Positions 25,975 through 38,197 of a stretch of 64,000 nucleotides of DNA are shown here, piece after piece. This DNA is from Calliphora vicina. Lineage: Eukaryota; Arthropoda; Insecta; Diptera; Calliphoridae. The stretch lies in NCBI RefSeq assembly GCF_958450345.1, contig NC_088780.1, forward strand, positions 26,373,667 to 26,437,666. The letters run 5' to 3'. Under the pieces are notes generated by a model. That model saw only the letters and a list, made by a program, of their open reading frames with translations. It was not told where the DNA came from and made no database searches. A program made the translations under genes and the position numbers. Within the stretch, counting starts at the first letter, position 1. Every line of letters begins with the position of its first letter.

Positions 25975-28503
25975 CGTTCAAATTTCAAAAAAGTGAAAAA
26001 ATCCATTTGAAATTTTTATAGAAGCACAAGAATTTCATTTAAATTTAATTTCTGAAAAATGCGATACAAGAAAGTACTAAAACTGGGGTTTCGCTCATTT
26101 TATCATCATCATCACAGTCATCAAAAAGTACCAAACCTGTCCACTTATTTTGTTTTTCATAAATTCTGATTTTGGTACCGAGATACCGATTTTGCCCCCT
26201 TAAAATTAGAACTTCAAAACATCCCTTGTTGGTGGATCTATACATCGGTAGAGGTGCCTATATACAAAATTTCAAGACATAAACATGTTTATTAGTTCAA
26301 AATTGCTAAATATGTTTGATTGGGAAAATTGTAGTGTTTTAGGTGTATAAAAACATATTCATCACATTTCCTTTCTAATTAAACCGGGAGCTCATCGGTG
26401 GAAGTCTATAGCGGACATAGGTATGTAGAAGCATGTATATAAAACGATTCAAATAATTACTAAAAATCTCTGAAATTAAAATAACATTTTTAAATATTTT
26501 TAATTAAGCTAAACAAAATTTAATAAAAAAATGATTTAAAATTTTTTTTTTTCATTTTTATTTCAACATTTTATTTTTAAATTTATTAGTGAGAACAATT
26601 TTATCGAAAAAAATATTTTTCTTTTTTTAAATTTGGTAGTGACGCAAAAAAATCTTTTTTTGGTGAAAAAGTTTTGATCCATTGTAGGTCCGTCTTTGAA
26701 ATATTTATCAATAGATATTGTCCATATTGATGACTTAGTAATCCAGATATAGAACGAAAATACAGGTTGTCCTGGTTAGTTCCATCTCAGCCATTTATCG
26801 ATTTTAAATAGCCATAGACCCGGCTATATATTGATGTATAAATCATGTATGTAAGTTATTTGGGGACTACGTAAAATAGATTTCAACATACAGACGGACA
26901 TAGCTATATCGACTCCTCTATCTATAACCATCCAGATATATGGACTAGTCTCAGAAGCAGACTTTTTCAATTATGCTTAAGTTCATTTTATTTTAATTTA
27001 TTTGTAATAATTCAAAGAATATCAATCACTTGCCCCAAATTAAGTTTACTTTGAAATTCTAAGATAAAATATTTAAATAATTATTTAAATTTAAAACTTT
27101 AAATCAGAAAATATACTAAATATTTACAAATTTGTCGAAAATGATTAATATCGAACTCTCCATTAATGGGCTAAGATAATATGTCGCCGACAATTTGATT
27201 AAGATTGTTGACTTGATTATTATTAACAAATAAAGCCTTAAAAATATTGGCATTTTTTATTTAGTTCACTAAACTTTTCTTTCAGTGGATCTCTCTTTCG
27301 CTCACCAACACAACTACAGTTTTAGCTTTGGATATCTCTGATTTAGTTGTTGTCTCAGCCATATGATTTGTGAGAGAGTAATTATTTCTTATATTTTATT
27401 CTCTCATTTTCGGCCGTGGTTCTTTTCTATGCTTAATAGCATTTTGAGTAGACACATTTTTAAACGAGCTTTTTCAAACTCAGTTCAATTAAGCTCTATT
27501 ATAAACATATTATAGTATACTAAAAATAAATCACTGAAATCTTTAGAGAACAAAGTCTAAACAATTTCAATATCATATATTGCATCAGACATCACAAACA
27601 AATTGACATATCACATTTGATCATATTCGGTAGACACATACTCTTTAGAGTAGTTTGGACATTTCCATTTAAATATTTTCTAATTACGAAAATTTGATTT
27701 TTGAAAAAATACAGTATAATAAGGTTTGGTTTAGCTTTACATATTCGTATCTTTTGAAGCTGATGAAGGATTTTAATGACCTAAAATTTATTTATTATTT
27801 ATTGGCTTAGTCGACAAATATGCTTAAGTAGTAAATTTTTTTTCAGTATAACTTTTTTTTGGGTTAATTTCTGTCAAATCCATTTTGGAGTGTATTTAAT
27901 ACCACGAATATCCGTTACTTTGGTATCGCCTTTACCGCATCCAGAAAAAATTCTTTTATAAAATTGGACGGTATTCAAATTTAAAAAAACAAGTAAGAGA
28001 CCTATATTTTTTTATATAAAAAAAAATAAAATTTTGTTTTGAAAATTAAAAAAAATTTAAAATTTTTATTCGATGTTTTTTTTAATTTATTAGTGAAAAA
28101 ATATTTAAGACAAAAAAAATATTTGGTAAAAAAATTCGGTTTATCTATCATTAGATATCCATATTGTCTATATTAATGACCAGATATAGATAAAAAAAAA
28201 AGCCAAAAATAGAGGTTGTCGCGGTTTTTTCCTTATATCTCCCGATATATTGATGTATCTGTCATGTTTACCACTGTAAAACAACATAACGGCATTTTCT
28301 TTTGTGTTTTGATTTACACTAGCATTCTACATTAAAAACTCAATTTTCATATAAAGTGAACTTAGCATATTTGCCGACTAAGCCACCGATATATAAGTTT
28401 GTCATTCCTTTGGTGATTTCTACATTTTTCATAAATTTTAACATAAGTCATTTAAAGTTTTAAGAAATTATTCATGCAATCAAATTCTCATAGAAGGACA
28501 AAA
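25975..28503. other. Intergenic stretch with mini-me-like remnants
   Basis: A subfamily G tail lies at about 26640-26950 (CAGACGGACATAGCTATATC and core). Further G pieces occur at 27988-28300. The rest (26040-26500, 27000-27960) is AT-rich with no recognised element or gene; a short ATCATC run is at 26101-26120. Confidence 0.5.
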
Positions 28504-29637
28504 CTACAAATTGTTGGTGGGTATATAAGATTTGGATTTGACAGCTATATCAGACAAATATTTTATTGTCACATATTGGTGGTAGGTAGGCGTAGCCGAA
28601 TATAACACTCTTACTTGTTTCAATTTTAACTTGAACATAAATTTATTCGAGTAATCGATTAATCGACCATTATTGATCGAATAATTTTTTATTCTAAATT
28701 GAAAAATGTTACACATTCCAAAGAAAAATATAACTTTTCTCGAATAATCCAATAAAATAAAAATAATGTAAAATTTCATCAGTCCATAGTGTTCAACTAA
28801 CGCTCATTACATTTCGTAGAATTTCATAACTCTTAGACACTTAACGAATTCAATCGTTACTTTATGCCACAGAGTTTTATCAGTCATTGGTCATTTTATA
28901 CCGTAGATTAACGGAAATAAGAGATAATTTGTATTTAATAAAAATTAAAATTTCTTTGAAATGATAAAGTTTATTATTTGAGAACTGTTTCTTATTTTAT
29001 TATGAAAGCAAAATTGGTTTACAATTTCTTTATTTTGTGTTTACTTTCTAATTGATCCCTCTGTTCGCCACAAAAGAATAGTAAAGTGATGATATACCCA
29101 CCATAGATAATTTGGGAACGATTAAATAGATAGTATAAAAAGACAAATAAAACAAGTAAAAGAACTACCCTTCACCAAATTATACTTTAAAATACAAATT
29201 TTAAATATTTTTGGGTAAACAAATTTTAAATTGTTATTTTTTTTTCAAAATTTTTAAAAAAAAATTACATTTTTTTGTTTTTTATAAAATTTTTTTTCAA
29301 ATATTTTTTAATTTTTAATATTTTTTTTAACTTATTAATGATAAAAATTATGACAAACAAATTTTGTTGGTGAAAGTCATGCACTTTTTTATGGGCCTCC
29401 AAATATTTGGGGCATCGGGTCATTTTTGCAAAAAAGTGATAATTTTCTCAGGCTCATATCTTGCAAACAGTTCGTAATTTTGATTTAAAGAACAAAATGT
29501 GTGATTATATAAAATCAAAAAAACTTCATCTGTAAAATCAAAATCGCAAAACTTTTCGAAATAAATTTAGAAATTTTTTAAAGTTGCCTAAAACTATGCT
29601 TTAGTTTATAATAATTTAATAGTTTATGGCTCAATAC
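28504..29637. repeat. Second copy of the 17-19 kb block
   Basis: 28539-28888 matches 16944-17314 and 28903-29637 matches 18851-19402. hAT element I is missing at the junction. It ends in the left half of fold-back family B, copy 2. Confidence 0.8.
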
Positions 29638-31044
29638 TAGGGTATTCATTCGATTAATGATCGTTCGATTAATCGAATAATTTCTTACGAATAATTATTC
29701 GAACAATTTAAAAATGGCCATTTTCGAATAACGAATAATTCGAACAATTTTATGTAGAATAATCGAATAAAACGAATAAATGTTCATGTACATATATTTA
29801 AATTTATTAAATTGCTTACAATTTTTCATAATTTCAAATTTAAATAAGTAATAATGACTCACAAAAATTGTATTGTTTCTGAAATTCGACAAATAACTAA
29901 AGACAAAGGGATTTTCGATCACTGTAGATGAGTGTTCCGATAGCTCCTTCTATAAATATATAAATATTACTGCAAGATGTTACAATTCTAAAAACAAATC
30001 TTTAAAAATTTTTAACTTAGGACTTGATCCAATGATAATAAAAGGTATGGAATAAAATATTTGTTATTTAGCTGGCGAAATATTAGAAGAATCGCAATTA
30101 ATAATCAAAATTTGAACTTAGATTAAAGTGGAGTTGAATGTGATAGATAATGTGATTTTGAAACGGTCGTCGAAAGTGATACTGAGGATGACATTTATAA
30201 TGATTACATTGAAATAGATGAAGGCCATGATCTTAAAATATATGTATATAAGTGATGTTATTAACCGCATACGTAAGTGTTGCAAAATATTTAATAAATC
30301 GAATGATAAACACAAATATTGCAAACTAACGTTTTGTTGCAAGAACATCCGTTGAACATTTTTGTCTAACATGTGAGTAAACTTTTTGCGTATTTGTAAA
30401 TGCGTCATCATGCACTGTCTGACTTCAAATTAGCCACGTTCACAGACAAGATACCAAACTTCAAACTTTGGACAGATTCCCTTTATTATGTAACTCCCCA
30501 AGACCACTTTATTAAGCAAAGATCCGGCAACGTTGAAAGAACTTGATGTATAATACAATTTGTTATAAATAATTTAGAAATAGTGAATAATTAATTTACT
30601 AAAGAATTAGTTACTCAATTTAAAACCCGAATTAATGAACGACATAAAAAAGTTCTTAATACGTTTATATTGTATAAAGCATAGCTCCAAAACGGAAACT
30701 AAAGGCTTTGCAAGTCAATTTTTTTATAGATTGTTCGGGAGTTAATCTGATCAGAATATTTCTGTTGAAAATTTAATGATGGACTTTGTTTTCGAATGTT
30801 TTTTAACATTATCAATACTTGAATTGTTAACTTTAACGTTATTTGTTGTTTTTCTTTAACAATAAAATATTAAAAAACCGACATCAAAACTTCATTCTTT
30901 ACTTTTTTTAAAAAAATTTAAATTATTCGAATAACTCGATTAATTTTAAACGTGTGATCGAATTATTCGAACAAGTTAAAATCTCTTATTCGAATTATTC
31001 GTTTTATTCGAACAAGAGAAAAATAGAATAATTCGAATACCCTA
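29638..31044 (+). mobile_element. hAT-like element C, copy 1
   Basis: TIR TAGGGTATTC / GAATACCCTA, with an exact 8-bp TSD CTCAATAC (29630-29637 and 31045-31052). The empty site is near 19395-19405 (GGCTCAAAACACTTAATTCC). The ends are dense in ATTCGA repeats. A transposase remnant lies inside. Confidence 0.92.
29909..30660 (+). pseudogene. hAT transposase remnant in element C copy 1
   Basis: 29909-30055 reads GFSITVDECSDSSFYKYINI then TARCYNSKNKSLKIF, resembling the hAT catalytic region (F-S-I-T-x-D-E). Near 30610 another piece reads LVTQFKTRINERHKKVLNTF. Stops and frame breaks separate them. Confidence 0.75.
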
Positions 31045-31052
31045 CTCAATAC

Positions 31053-31501
31053 ACTTAATTCCTTTAGTTTTTTCTTTCAAACTTATATTGACCTAACTAA
31101 GTGGTCTTAAGAATCATTCCTAGGCAGTTCATATGTTCTAGAAAGTTGTTTATTAAGATCTTATGTACATTTTTGTAGTTGATTGTTTCCTTTAGTTTCG
31201 AGCGGTTTGCTATTTATGTACCTGAACAGGGGGAAAAAGGTATTTTCTTTACATTTTTTTGCGATTTTGGTATTGAAGATGAAGTTTTTTTGATTTTATA
31301 TGTTCACAATTTTTATTTTTTATGACAAGGGATACAACTTTGCCTCAGAGAGTAAATCAAAATTCCAAACTGTTTGCAAGTTCTGAGCCTGAGAAAACGA
31401 ACACTTTTTTGCAAAAATTATCTTTGGATGCCCATAAAAAAAAGAGCATGACTTTGGGCAAAACTGTCCGTATTTGGGTTTTTTTCTTGTTGCACTGTGA
31501 A
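31053..31501. repeat. Fold-back family B, copy 2, right half
   Basis: Continues element B after the hAT insertion. It shares TTGATTTTATATGTTCACAA and the ending TTGTTGCACTGTG with the copies at 19.6 and 43.4 kb. Together with 29380-29637 it forms one interrupted element. Confidence 0.75.
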
Positions 31502-32731
31502 ATACTATTTGCACAACAAAGGAATAATTAGGTGACAATTTACCATCAATAGATAACATGGGAATAGTAAGGTGTCAAATAACCCCAGCTTAGATGAATT
31601 TGTGGCAGAAATAAGTGCAAGAGAATATGCTTAGAAAAAACTTGTCAAAAAAGTCTTCAGATTTTAAATCAATTGTGAATATATCAATAACGTAGAAAAT
31701 ACTTAACAAAAAATAATATATTAACTGAAACTGCAACTAAAAGTCATAGTAACATAACAAAATAATCAACCTTACCTACATACAAGATTCATACATGAAA
31801 ACATCCTCCATAGTCCCGGCTCGGTTGCTGTTTAAAATCGTTAGTGAAAAAAATTCATAAAATTTTTTTCACTAAAAAATTATTTTTTTTTTAAATTAAA
31901 AAAAAAAAAATTTGCATTAATTTTTTCACTAATAAATTAGATTTATTAAATTTTCTTCACCTAAAAATATTTAAAATTTTTATTTTAAAGTATAATTTGG
32001 CGAAGGGTATATAATATTCGACACAGCCGAATATAGCTCTCTTACTTGTTTTTTAATAAAATGTATTAAATAATAGCTTTATACAAATTATAACCAACGA
32101 AATTTGTGAAACAAGTTGTAATTTATTTTGAAATACAAACTTAATAAATTAATAATTTTGTTTGTTTTTTTAATTGATGGGTGTAAAACAGGTTTTTATA
32201 TACGAGTCTTAACTTTAACTCTCTCTTTCTTACACTAGATTACAGAAATAAAATCTACTAAAAAAGATAATAGAATATTTGCATAATTTTTATTGTCATC
32301 AGCTCCACTGTTTTACTACTAGCAATCATTTATGTATTTAAAAGCTGTTTTTCAATTGAATTAAATTCACTTATTGTGAGCTCTTTTAAATATTTTTTTT
32401 TATATTAATGTCTCAAGGAGAGTACAAATATAGATATGTACATATTTAGTACCATTTTGTTTAAAAAAGTACTTTACCTAGAATCAAAATTATAAATGTA
32501 CCTTTATGTTGGTTTAAATGTACCAAATACTGCCATCACTTGGTATTAAAGTTATATTCATTGTTGTTTTGTTTTATAAACAAAACACCACAACATTTCT
32601 AGATTAGAAGATAAAGTGCAATTTTATTAAATTTAATTTAATTTGGTTTGACGCTGTATATTTTTAGCAAACATTCTCAGTTTGTATTTATATTTTCTCT
32701 CGTTCATACACTAAAATCAGACGGCTGTGCA
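31502..32731. promoter_or_regulatory. UGT-4 upstream region
   Basis: 31512-31765 is the segment shared with UGT-3. 31985-32052 is a minus-strand mini-me-like head. The last 650 bp before the ATG show no repeat I recognise and should hold the promoter. Confidence 0.45.
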
Positions 32732-34696
32732 ATGAAATTGTTTTTATTTATTAAAATATGTGTCGTTTGTATAATTTTGGCGACCTTAAATACTCAAACA
32801 AATGCTGCTAAAATATTATCAATTTTTGGTTATCCGGGACCTTCACAATACATCATGGCAGCGACTTTATTAAAAGATTTAGCTGAACGTGGTCATGAGG
32901 TCACCTCAATTTCAACGTTTCCACAAAAGACACCGGTTAAAAATTTCCGAGATATTGCAGTAATGGAAAATTCAAAGTTGTTTGAATGTAAATTGAATTT
33001 ATTTAGACTTTATGCTTTAAACATATAGACTACAGCTTGCGACTACAAATACAGTTGACAGCAATTGTCGCCCTGTAGTCAGCTACTTAATTATAATGAA
33101 AACGACAGTAACATCATAACCAGCTGGCATGGAATTTTGACGTTTCGATACATATTTTTCATTGCCATCTACGAAAACAAAAACTACATTAATTTGGCTA
33201 CTGGGGCAACATTGTGGAGTAGCCGGGTAGCTTTGATGGCGTCAATATAATCGTCGTTTTTAATTTTGATATAAGGTAGTCGGTTGTCGGTAGCCTGCAG
33301 TAGTCTATGTGTTTAACACATAATAATTATACCTTCATATATAAATAATTTTTGAAAATTTTCAGCTCTAATGTCCGAAGCCGTGGGAGAAGTGAAAGAG
33401 AAAACCTTCTTTGATGAGCTATTTGAGTTTTCTGATTTTGGCGCTAAAATGGTGGTGAATGTGCTGGAGCATCCAAAAGTTAAAGATATTATGAAAAATG
33501 AAAAATTTGATTTAATAATACTGGAAGCATTATACTGTGATGCCTTGTATGCTTTGGGACAACACTTTAATGCTCCCATGGTGGGTGTCTCCACCTTTGG
33601 CACCATAAATTTTGTTGATGTTTTAGTGAATAACATATCGCCCATGTCTTATATACCCCACATGTCTCTACCATTTGACAATCATATGAATCTCCAGGAA
33701 AGACTAGTGAATGTGGTCACCAGTGTTATGGATGATTTTCTGCATAATTTTCTGATGCTGCCGACTCAAAAGAAAATTTTTGAAAAATATTTCCCCTCTT
33801 CCAAGCTGACATTCGAGGAAGTAAGAAAAAATTTCTCTTTGGTATTATTAAATCATCATTTTACCTTGGGTTTCCCACGGCCATATGTCACAAATATGAT
33901 TGAGGTGGGCGGTTTGCATATAAAACAAAAACCTGATCCATTACCCCAGGACTTGCAGCAGTTTCTGGACAATGCCAGCGAAGGAGCCATATATTTCTCT
34001 ATGGGTTCGAATTTGAAGAGCAAAGATATTCCGCCCGAAACTTTGAAGGTATTTTTGGATACCTTTAGGGAACTTAAACAAAAGGTGCTTTGGAAATTTG
34101 AAGATGAATCTATGCCCAACAAACCACACAATGTTTTCATAAAATCATGGTATCCTCAACCCTCGGTATTGGCTCATCCCAATGTGAAGCTGTTCATATC
34201 TCATGGTGGTTTCTTAAGCACAACAGAAACCATATTCCATGGTAAACCTATTTTGGGCATACCCATATTTGGTGATCAACCCATGAATGTTAAGAATGCT
34301 GTTAGAGGAGGTTACGCATTGTCTTTGCAATTAAATGACATAACTAAGGAGTCCTTTAAGTCTACCATAGTGGAGCTTCTAACAAATGAACGTTACACTA
34401 AAAGAGTCCAACAGTTATCGTGTCAATTTAGAGATCAGCCTCAGACACCTTTGGAGACAGCTATTTACTGGATTGAGTACGTTTTGAGGCATGAGGGTGC
34501 ACCTCATATGCGTAATGCTGGAACGGACTTAAACTATTTGCAGCAATATAATATTGATGTATTTGCTATATTAGCTGGAGGTTTTGTTGTCATTATTTTT
34601 GCATTGGTGGCTGTTGTACGTTTAATGGCTAAATTGTTGTGTGGAGGTAAGGAAACAAAGAAGAGTTCGACCAAAAATAAAGTAAAGCGTAGTTAA
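32732..34696 (+). CDS. UGT-4: UDP-glycosyltransferase, two exons
   Basis: Exons 32732-32987 and 33366-34696 encode 528 residues, joined in phase 1. The reading frame is open back to 32648, but the ATG at 32732 is preferred because it begins a hydrophobic signal peptide (MKLFLFIKIC...) aligned with its paralogues. Motifs are as in UGT-3: PGPSQY (Gln39), FDLIILE (Glu139), SMGSN, SWYPQ, AHPN, SHGG (H365) and GDQ. A membrane helix (FAILAGGFVVIIFALVAVV) precedes a tail ending KVKRS (K-x-K-x-x). The intron is 378 bp against 60-70 bp in UGT-2/3, and most of the excess is a small inverted-repeat element (33021-33312). (AT)10 begins at 34701. AATAAA occurs at 34817 and 34836. Confidence 0.95.
33021..33312. 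mobile_element. MITE in the UGT-4 intron
   Basis: Imperfect inverted ends ACATATAGACTACAGC and GCAGTAGTCTATGTGT are flanked by TTAA on both sides (33017-33020, 33313-33316). It accounts for almost all of the extra intron length relative to UGT-2/3. TTAA suggests a piggyBac-type mechanism; this is inferred. Confidence 0.7.
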
Positions 34697-34700
34697 GTAA

Positions 34701-34720
34701 ATATATATATATATATATAT
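34701..34720. repeat. (AT)10 microsatellite
   Basis: Perfect dinucleotide run just after the UGT-4 stop, followed by broken TATATA runs and two CAACAAT phrases. Confidence 0.98.
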
Positions 34721-35052
34721 CAACAATATAATATATATAAATTATCTATATATATCAACAATGGCCAAGTTGTATAAATTAATTAATTTGTTTGCATTTA
34801 GTATTTTAAGCCATTTAATAAATATTTATATACAAAATAAAACCAGAATTTAATTGTCTTATTTAATACTAGAATTTCAAAAATAAGACTTGCATAGTGG
34901 GAGAATTTCAAATAGGTGCAATTGTTAAAATTTTAACTGATATACATATAAAAACAAGTAAGAAAGTGTAGTCAGTCAATCCCGACCATAAAATACCCTA
35001 CACTGAATAAATGAGCATAAATCTTTTTGTTTTAAAATTTCAATAACTTATA

Positions 35053-35713
35053 CAAGGTGGCGCAAAAGTAAACTTCCGATGTTTTTTGGCTGTAATTAAA
35101 AAAAAAATTAAAAACTTTGATTCTTCTTGTGGATTGTTTTTATTTAGTCTTTTATTTTTTTTTTACATCAAGTAGAGAATATGATGTCATGTAAATGGCC
35201 GCCTCCACAGTTGATTGTCATTTGAGCCCTTTTTATGGCATTTTCCATCACTTTGGCCAAAACTTCCGGCGATAGGTCCTCACATTCTTGACGGATATTA
35301 TCTTTAAGAGCTGCAAGAGTCTAAGGCTTTTTGACATAAACCCGCGACTTCAAAAAGCCCCACAAAAAGAAGTCTGGAGCGATCTTGCTGGCCAGTGCAA
35401 ATCGCCAAAACGGGAGATTAGGCGCCCGGGAAATGCATTCTTCAGCATATCGGTTGTGGCACGTGCAGTGTGTGCCGTTGCACCGTCCTGTTGAAACCAC
35501 ATGTTTTCCAATCCCAATTCATCAAGTTGCTGCAAAACGAACTCGTTGATCATTGCTCAGTAGCGCTCATCATTCACAATAACCGTTTGGACCGCGACGT
35601 CTTGGAAGAAAAAAGGTCCGATGACTCCTCCAGCGAAAACTGCACACCATACAGTGACTTTGAGCGGGTGTAATGGCTCATCGTGGGTTACACGCGGGTT
35701 TTGCGCCACCTGT
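35053..35713 (-). mobile_element. Deleted mariner/Tc1-type element
   Basis: Ends CAAGGTGGCGCAAAAG and TTTTGCGCCACCTGT with TA at both flanks. About 660 bp remain. The minus strand codes for the C-terminal part of a DDE transposase (35200-35690) and has lost the N-terminal part. Confidence 0.88.
35190..35690 (-). pseudogene. DDE (mariner/Tc1) transposase, C-terminal fragment
   Basis: The minus strand reads NPRVTHDEPLHPLKVTVWCA near 35680, then ENMWFQQDGATAHTARATTD, ISRFGDLHWPARSL, LKSRVYVKKP (stop) TLAALKDNIRQECEDL and RAQMTINCGGGHLHDIIF. WFQQDGA and the SRF...WP.RS block are DDE_3 hallmarks. The N-terminal DNA-binding region is absent and there is an in-frame stop. Confidence 0.88.
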
Positions 35714-35998
35714 TATTAGTGAATGATTTTCTGAAGTGGAACTTATATAGGAGCTATGACTAATTATGGACCTAGCGCCATAAAATTAGGTCATGTGAAA
35801 CTTATTTCTGTTGAATTATATCACTTTGTACCTTACAAATGTTCGTTTGTTTACTATTTTTTAACTCTAAAACAAATATTTTTTTGTTAAAAAGGATTTC
35901 GAGTGTATACTTCTCTATTGTGCTGCATTACCGAAGAATATGCAAATCATTATCGGCGCATCACGTTACCCAATCTTGATCACGCAAAATTGGCTTGA

Positions 35999-37548
35999 TA
36001 CAAGATATGAAAAAACGTTAAAATGTTTGAAAGCTAAGGTTTGTGGAGTTTCTCAAGAGTAAATATAAGCATCTTATATAAGTTTTTGATATTGGTGTAA
36101 ACCCTAGGACTTGAAGATTGACATTTTAGTGAAATTAAATAATTTTGTGTTTTTTCGGACATCATTTACCTTAACAACTAAGAGATCTATATCCGGCTGT
36201 GCGGAATCTTATATACCCTTCACCAAATTATACTTCAAAATACAAATTTTAAATATTTTTAAGTTAACAAAATTAATTTTTTTTTCAAAGTTGTTTTTTT
36301 AATTTTTTTGAAAAAAAAAAAAAATTTGAATTCTTATTTAAATTTTTTTATTTTTTTTTAAATATTTTTTTTTGGTGAAAAAAAAAAATTCGGTATAAAA
36401 AATAATTTGTTCCGATTTTGACCCATTGTAGGTCCAACTTACTATGGTCTTATATACGTCGCTGCAAAGGTCTTTGAAATATCTATCATTAGATATCCAT
36501 ATTGTATATATTAATGACTTAAGGTAGGATCACACATGGCAAATATTTGCTCAAAAAAGCGTAACCACTTTTTTTAGCACACATTTGTTTGACGTGTTTA
36601 CTCTTACAAGTGTTTTGTAAGATCAAACAGCATCAAATAAAATAAAATAAATTTTTTTTGTTTTGAATCATCCTAAGTAAAAGAAGTTTTTGATATAAAT
36701 AAAATAATTCAAATGTATTTTATTTAGTGGTTACGTCTTTCTCGTCAAATATATGTCATGTGTGACCCTACCTTTAGTAACCCAGATATAGGTCAAAAAT
36801 CCAGGTTGTTCTGGTTTATTCATCATATCTTAGCCATTTGTGGACCAATTTTGCTGATTTTAAATAGGAAACTTTACGAAGGCATGTCTGACCGAATTAT
36901 TGAAGATTCGGTTCGCGAAGATATCTGGGGTCTTCAGAAAATCGATTTCACCAGACAGACTGATAGACGGACATGGCTTAATCGACTCTGCCATATATGT
37001 GGATTCAGAATATAAGTATATACTTTATAGAGTCGGAAAATTATATTGTGGAAATTGCAAACGGAATGACAAACTTATATATACCCTTCTCACGAAGGTG
37101 AAGGGTATAAAAACATATATTGCTATACAAATATGAAGCAATATCGGTGCTTTGCGTTTTTAGAATTTGTTACTCAAACCTAAAATTTTGTTTCAAAATT
37201 GGCTAAGTTTGGATAAGTCTGGGGCGCACAATGTCCGCTCAAGTGATTCAAATTTTACTTTATACGTTTTTGCATTAAGTTCTCTTTTCAGATCATAAAA
37301 AAAATTTATATAGTCCCGAAGACTTTTTTGAGAAAAAACTTATTACATTTTTTTTTTAGTTTTTAAGGTAAATGACATCCGAAAAATTTATATAATTATT
37401 TCCATTCATAAAAATATTAATCTCCAAGTCCAAAGGTTTTCACCAATACCAAAAAATTTTATAAAAAGCTTATATTTACTCTTCAAAAGCTTCAAAACCT
37501 TGGCCATTTTAAAAAATTTTAAACGTTTTTTCATATATTTCATGCAAA
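35999..37548. mobile_element. Fold-back element H with nested mini-me-like element
   Basis: Left arm 35999-36172 and right arm 37366-37548 are inverted copies (AAGAGTAAATATAAGC, GACTTGAAGATTG / CAAGTCCAAAGG, GACATCATTTACC / GGTAAATGACATC). The mini-me-like element at 36182-37108 sits between them. Confidence 0.75.
36182..37108 (+). repeat. Mini-me-like element, subfamily G, near complete
   Basis: Head ATATCCGGCTGTGCGGAATC, ATACCCTTCACC, body, CGAAGATATCTGGGGTCTTC, a short GACAGACTGATAGACGGACA run, core ATGGCTTAATCGACTC, TATATACTTTATAGAGTCGG, and tail CTTCTCACGAAGGTGAAGGG. Here the tetranucleotide run is short, unlike 12731-13444. Confidence 0.88.
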
Positions 37549-37564
37549 ATTTTTTCTTTTTTTT

Positions 37565-37988
37565 TCCTTCACCTTCGTGAGAAGGGTATATATAAGTTTG
37601 TCATTCCGTTTTTAATTTCCACAATATAATTTTCCGACCCTATGAAGTATATATATTCTGGATACTTATAGATAGAGGAGTTGATTAAGCCGAGTCCATC
37701 TGTCTATTGATATCAACTTTCCGAAGTCCCAAATAAGGTCAAAATAGGAAAACATATTTTTTAAGCCGAATTTTTTTTTAAACAAAAGTTTTTTCGCTAA
37801 ATATTAAAAAAAACTAAAAAAAAAATAAATTTAAAAAAAAATTCGAAAATTTTTTTTTCCCAAATATGAAAAAAAACAACTTGGAAAAAAAATTAAATTT
37901 TGTTACCCTAAAAATATTTAAAATTTTTATTTTGAAGTATAATTTGGTGGAGGGTATATAAGATTCGGCACAGCTCTCTTACTTGTTA
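37565..37988 (-). repeat. Mini-me-like element, subfamily G, minus orientation
   Basis: Starts CCTTCACCTTCGTGAGAAGG, with the core GAGTTGATTAAGCCGAGTCC and a head ending GGCACAGCTCTCTTACTTGT. Part of the body is deleted. Confidence 0.85.
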
Positions 37989-38197
37989 TTTTCACTGTAC
38001 GTAGTTGGGAACAACAACAACTGAACGTAGTTCGGAACAAGGAATATATTATATAATATTCCGTATTGACTATTCTGGGAACTTCTATTACCAGAGTTTT
38101 CTTACTTTGTCGTGAAGTGTGGTGGATCAAAAGATGAAGTTCAAGAGTTGTATGTAGTTTGACTAAAGTAATGCTGGATCGAAACTTGCTCATAGCG

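Larger units (their letters stand above)
34955..35830 (+). repeat. Mini-me-like element A split by a mariner-type insertion
   Basis: The 5' part (34955-35052: AACAAGTAAGAAAGTGTAGTC...TTTCAATAACTTATA) and 3' continuation (35714-35830: GTGAATGATTTTCTGAAGTG) join in order when 35053-35713 is removed. Compare the intact copy at 6305-6345. Confidence 0.85.

Noticed and set aside
32648..32731. Upstream in-frame start for UGT-4
   Set aside because: It would put 28 residues before the signal peptide; paralogues start at the position of 32732.
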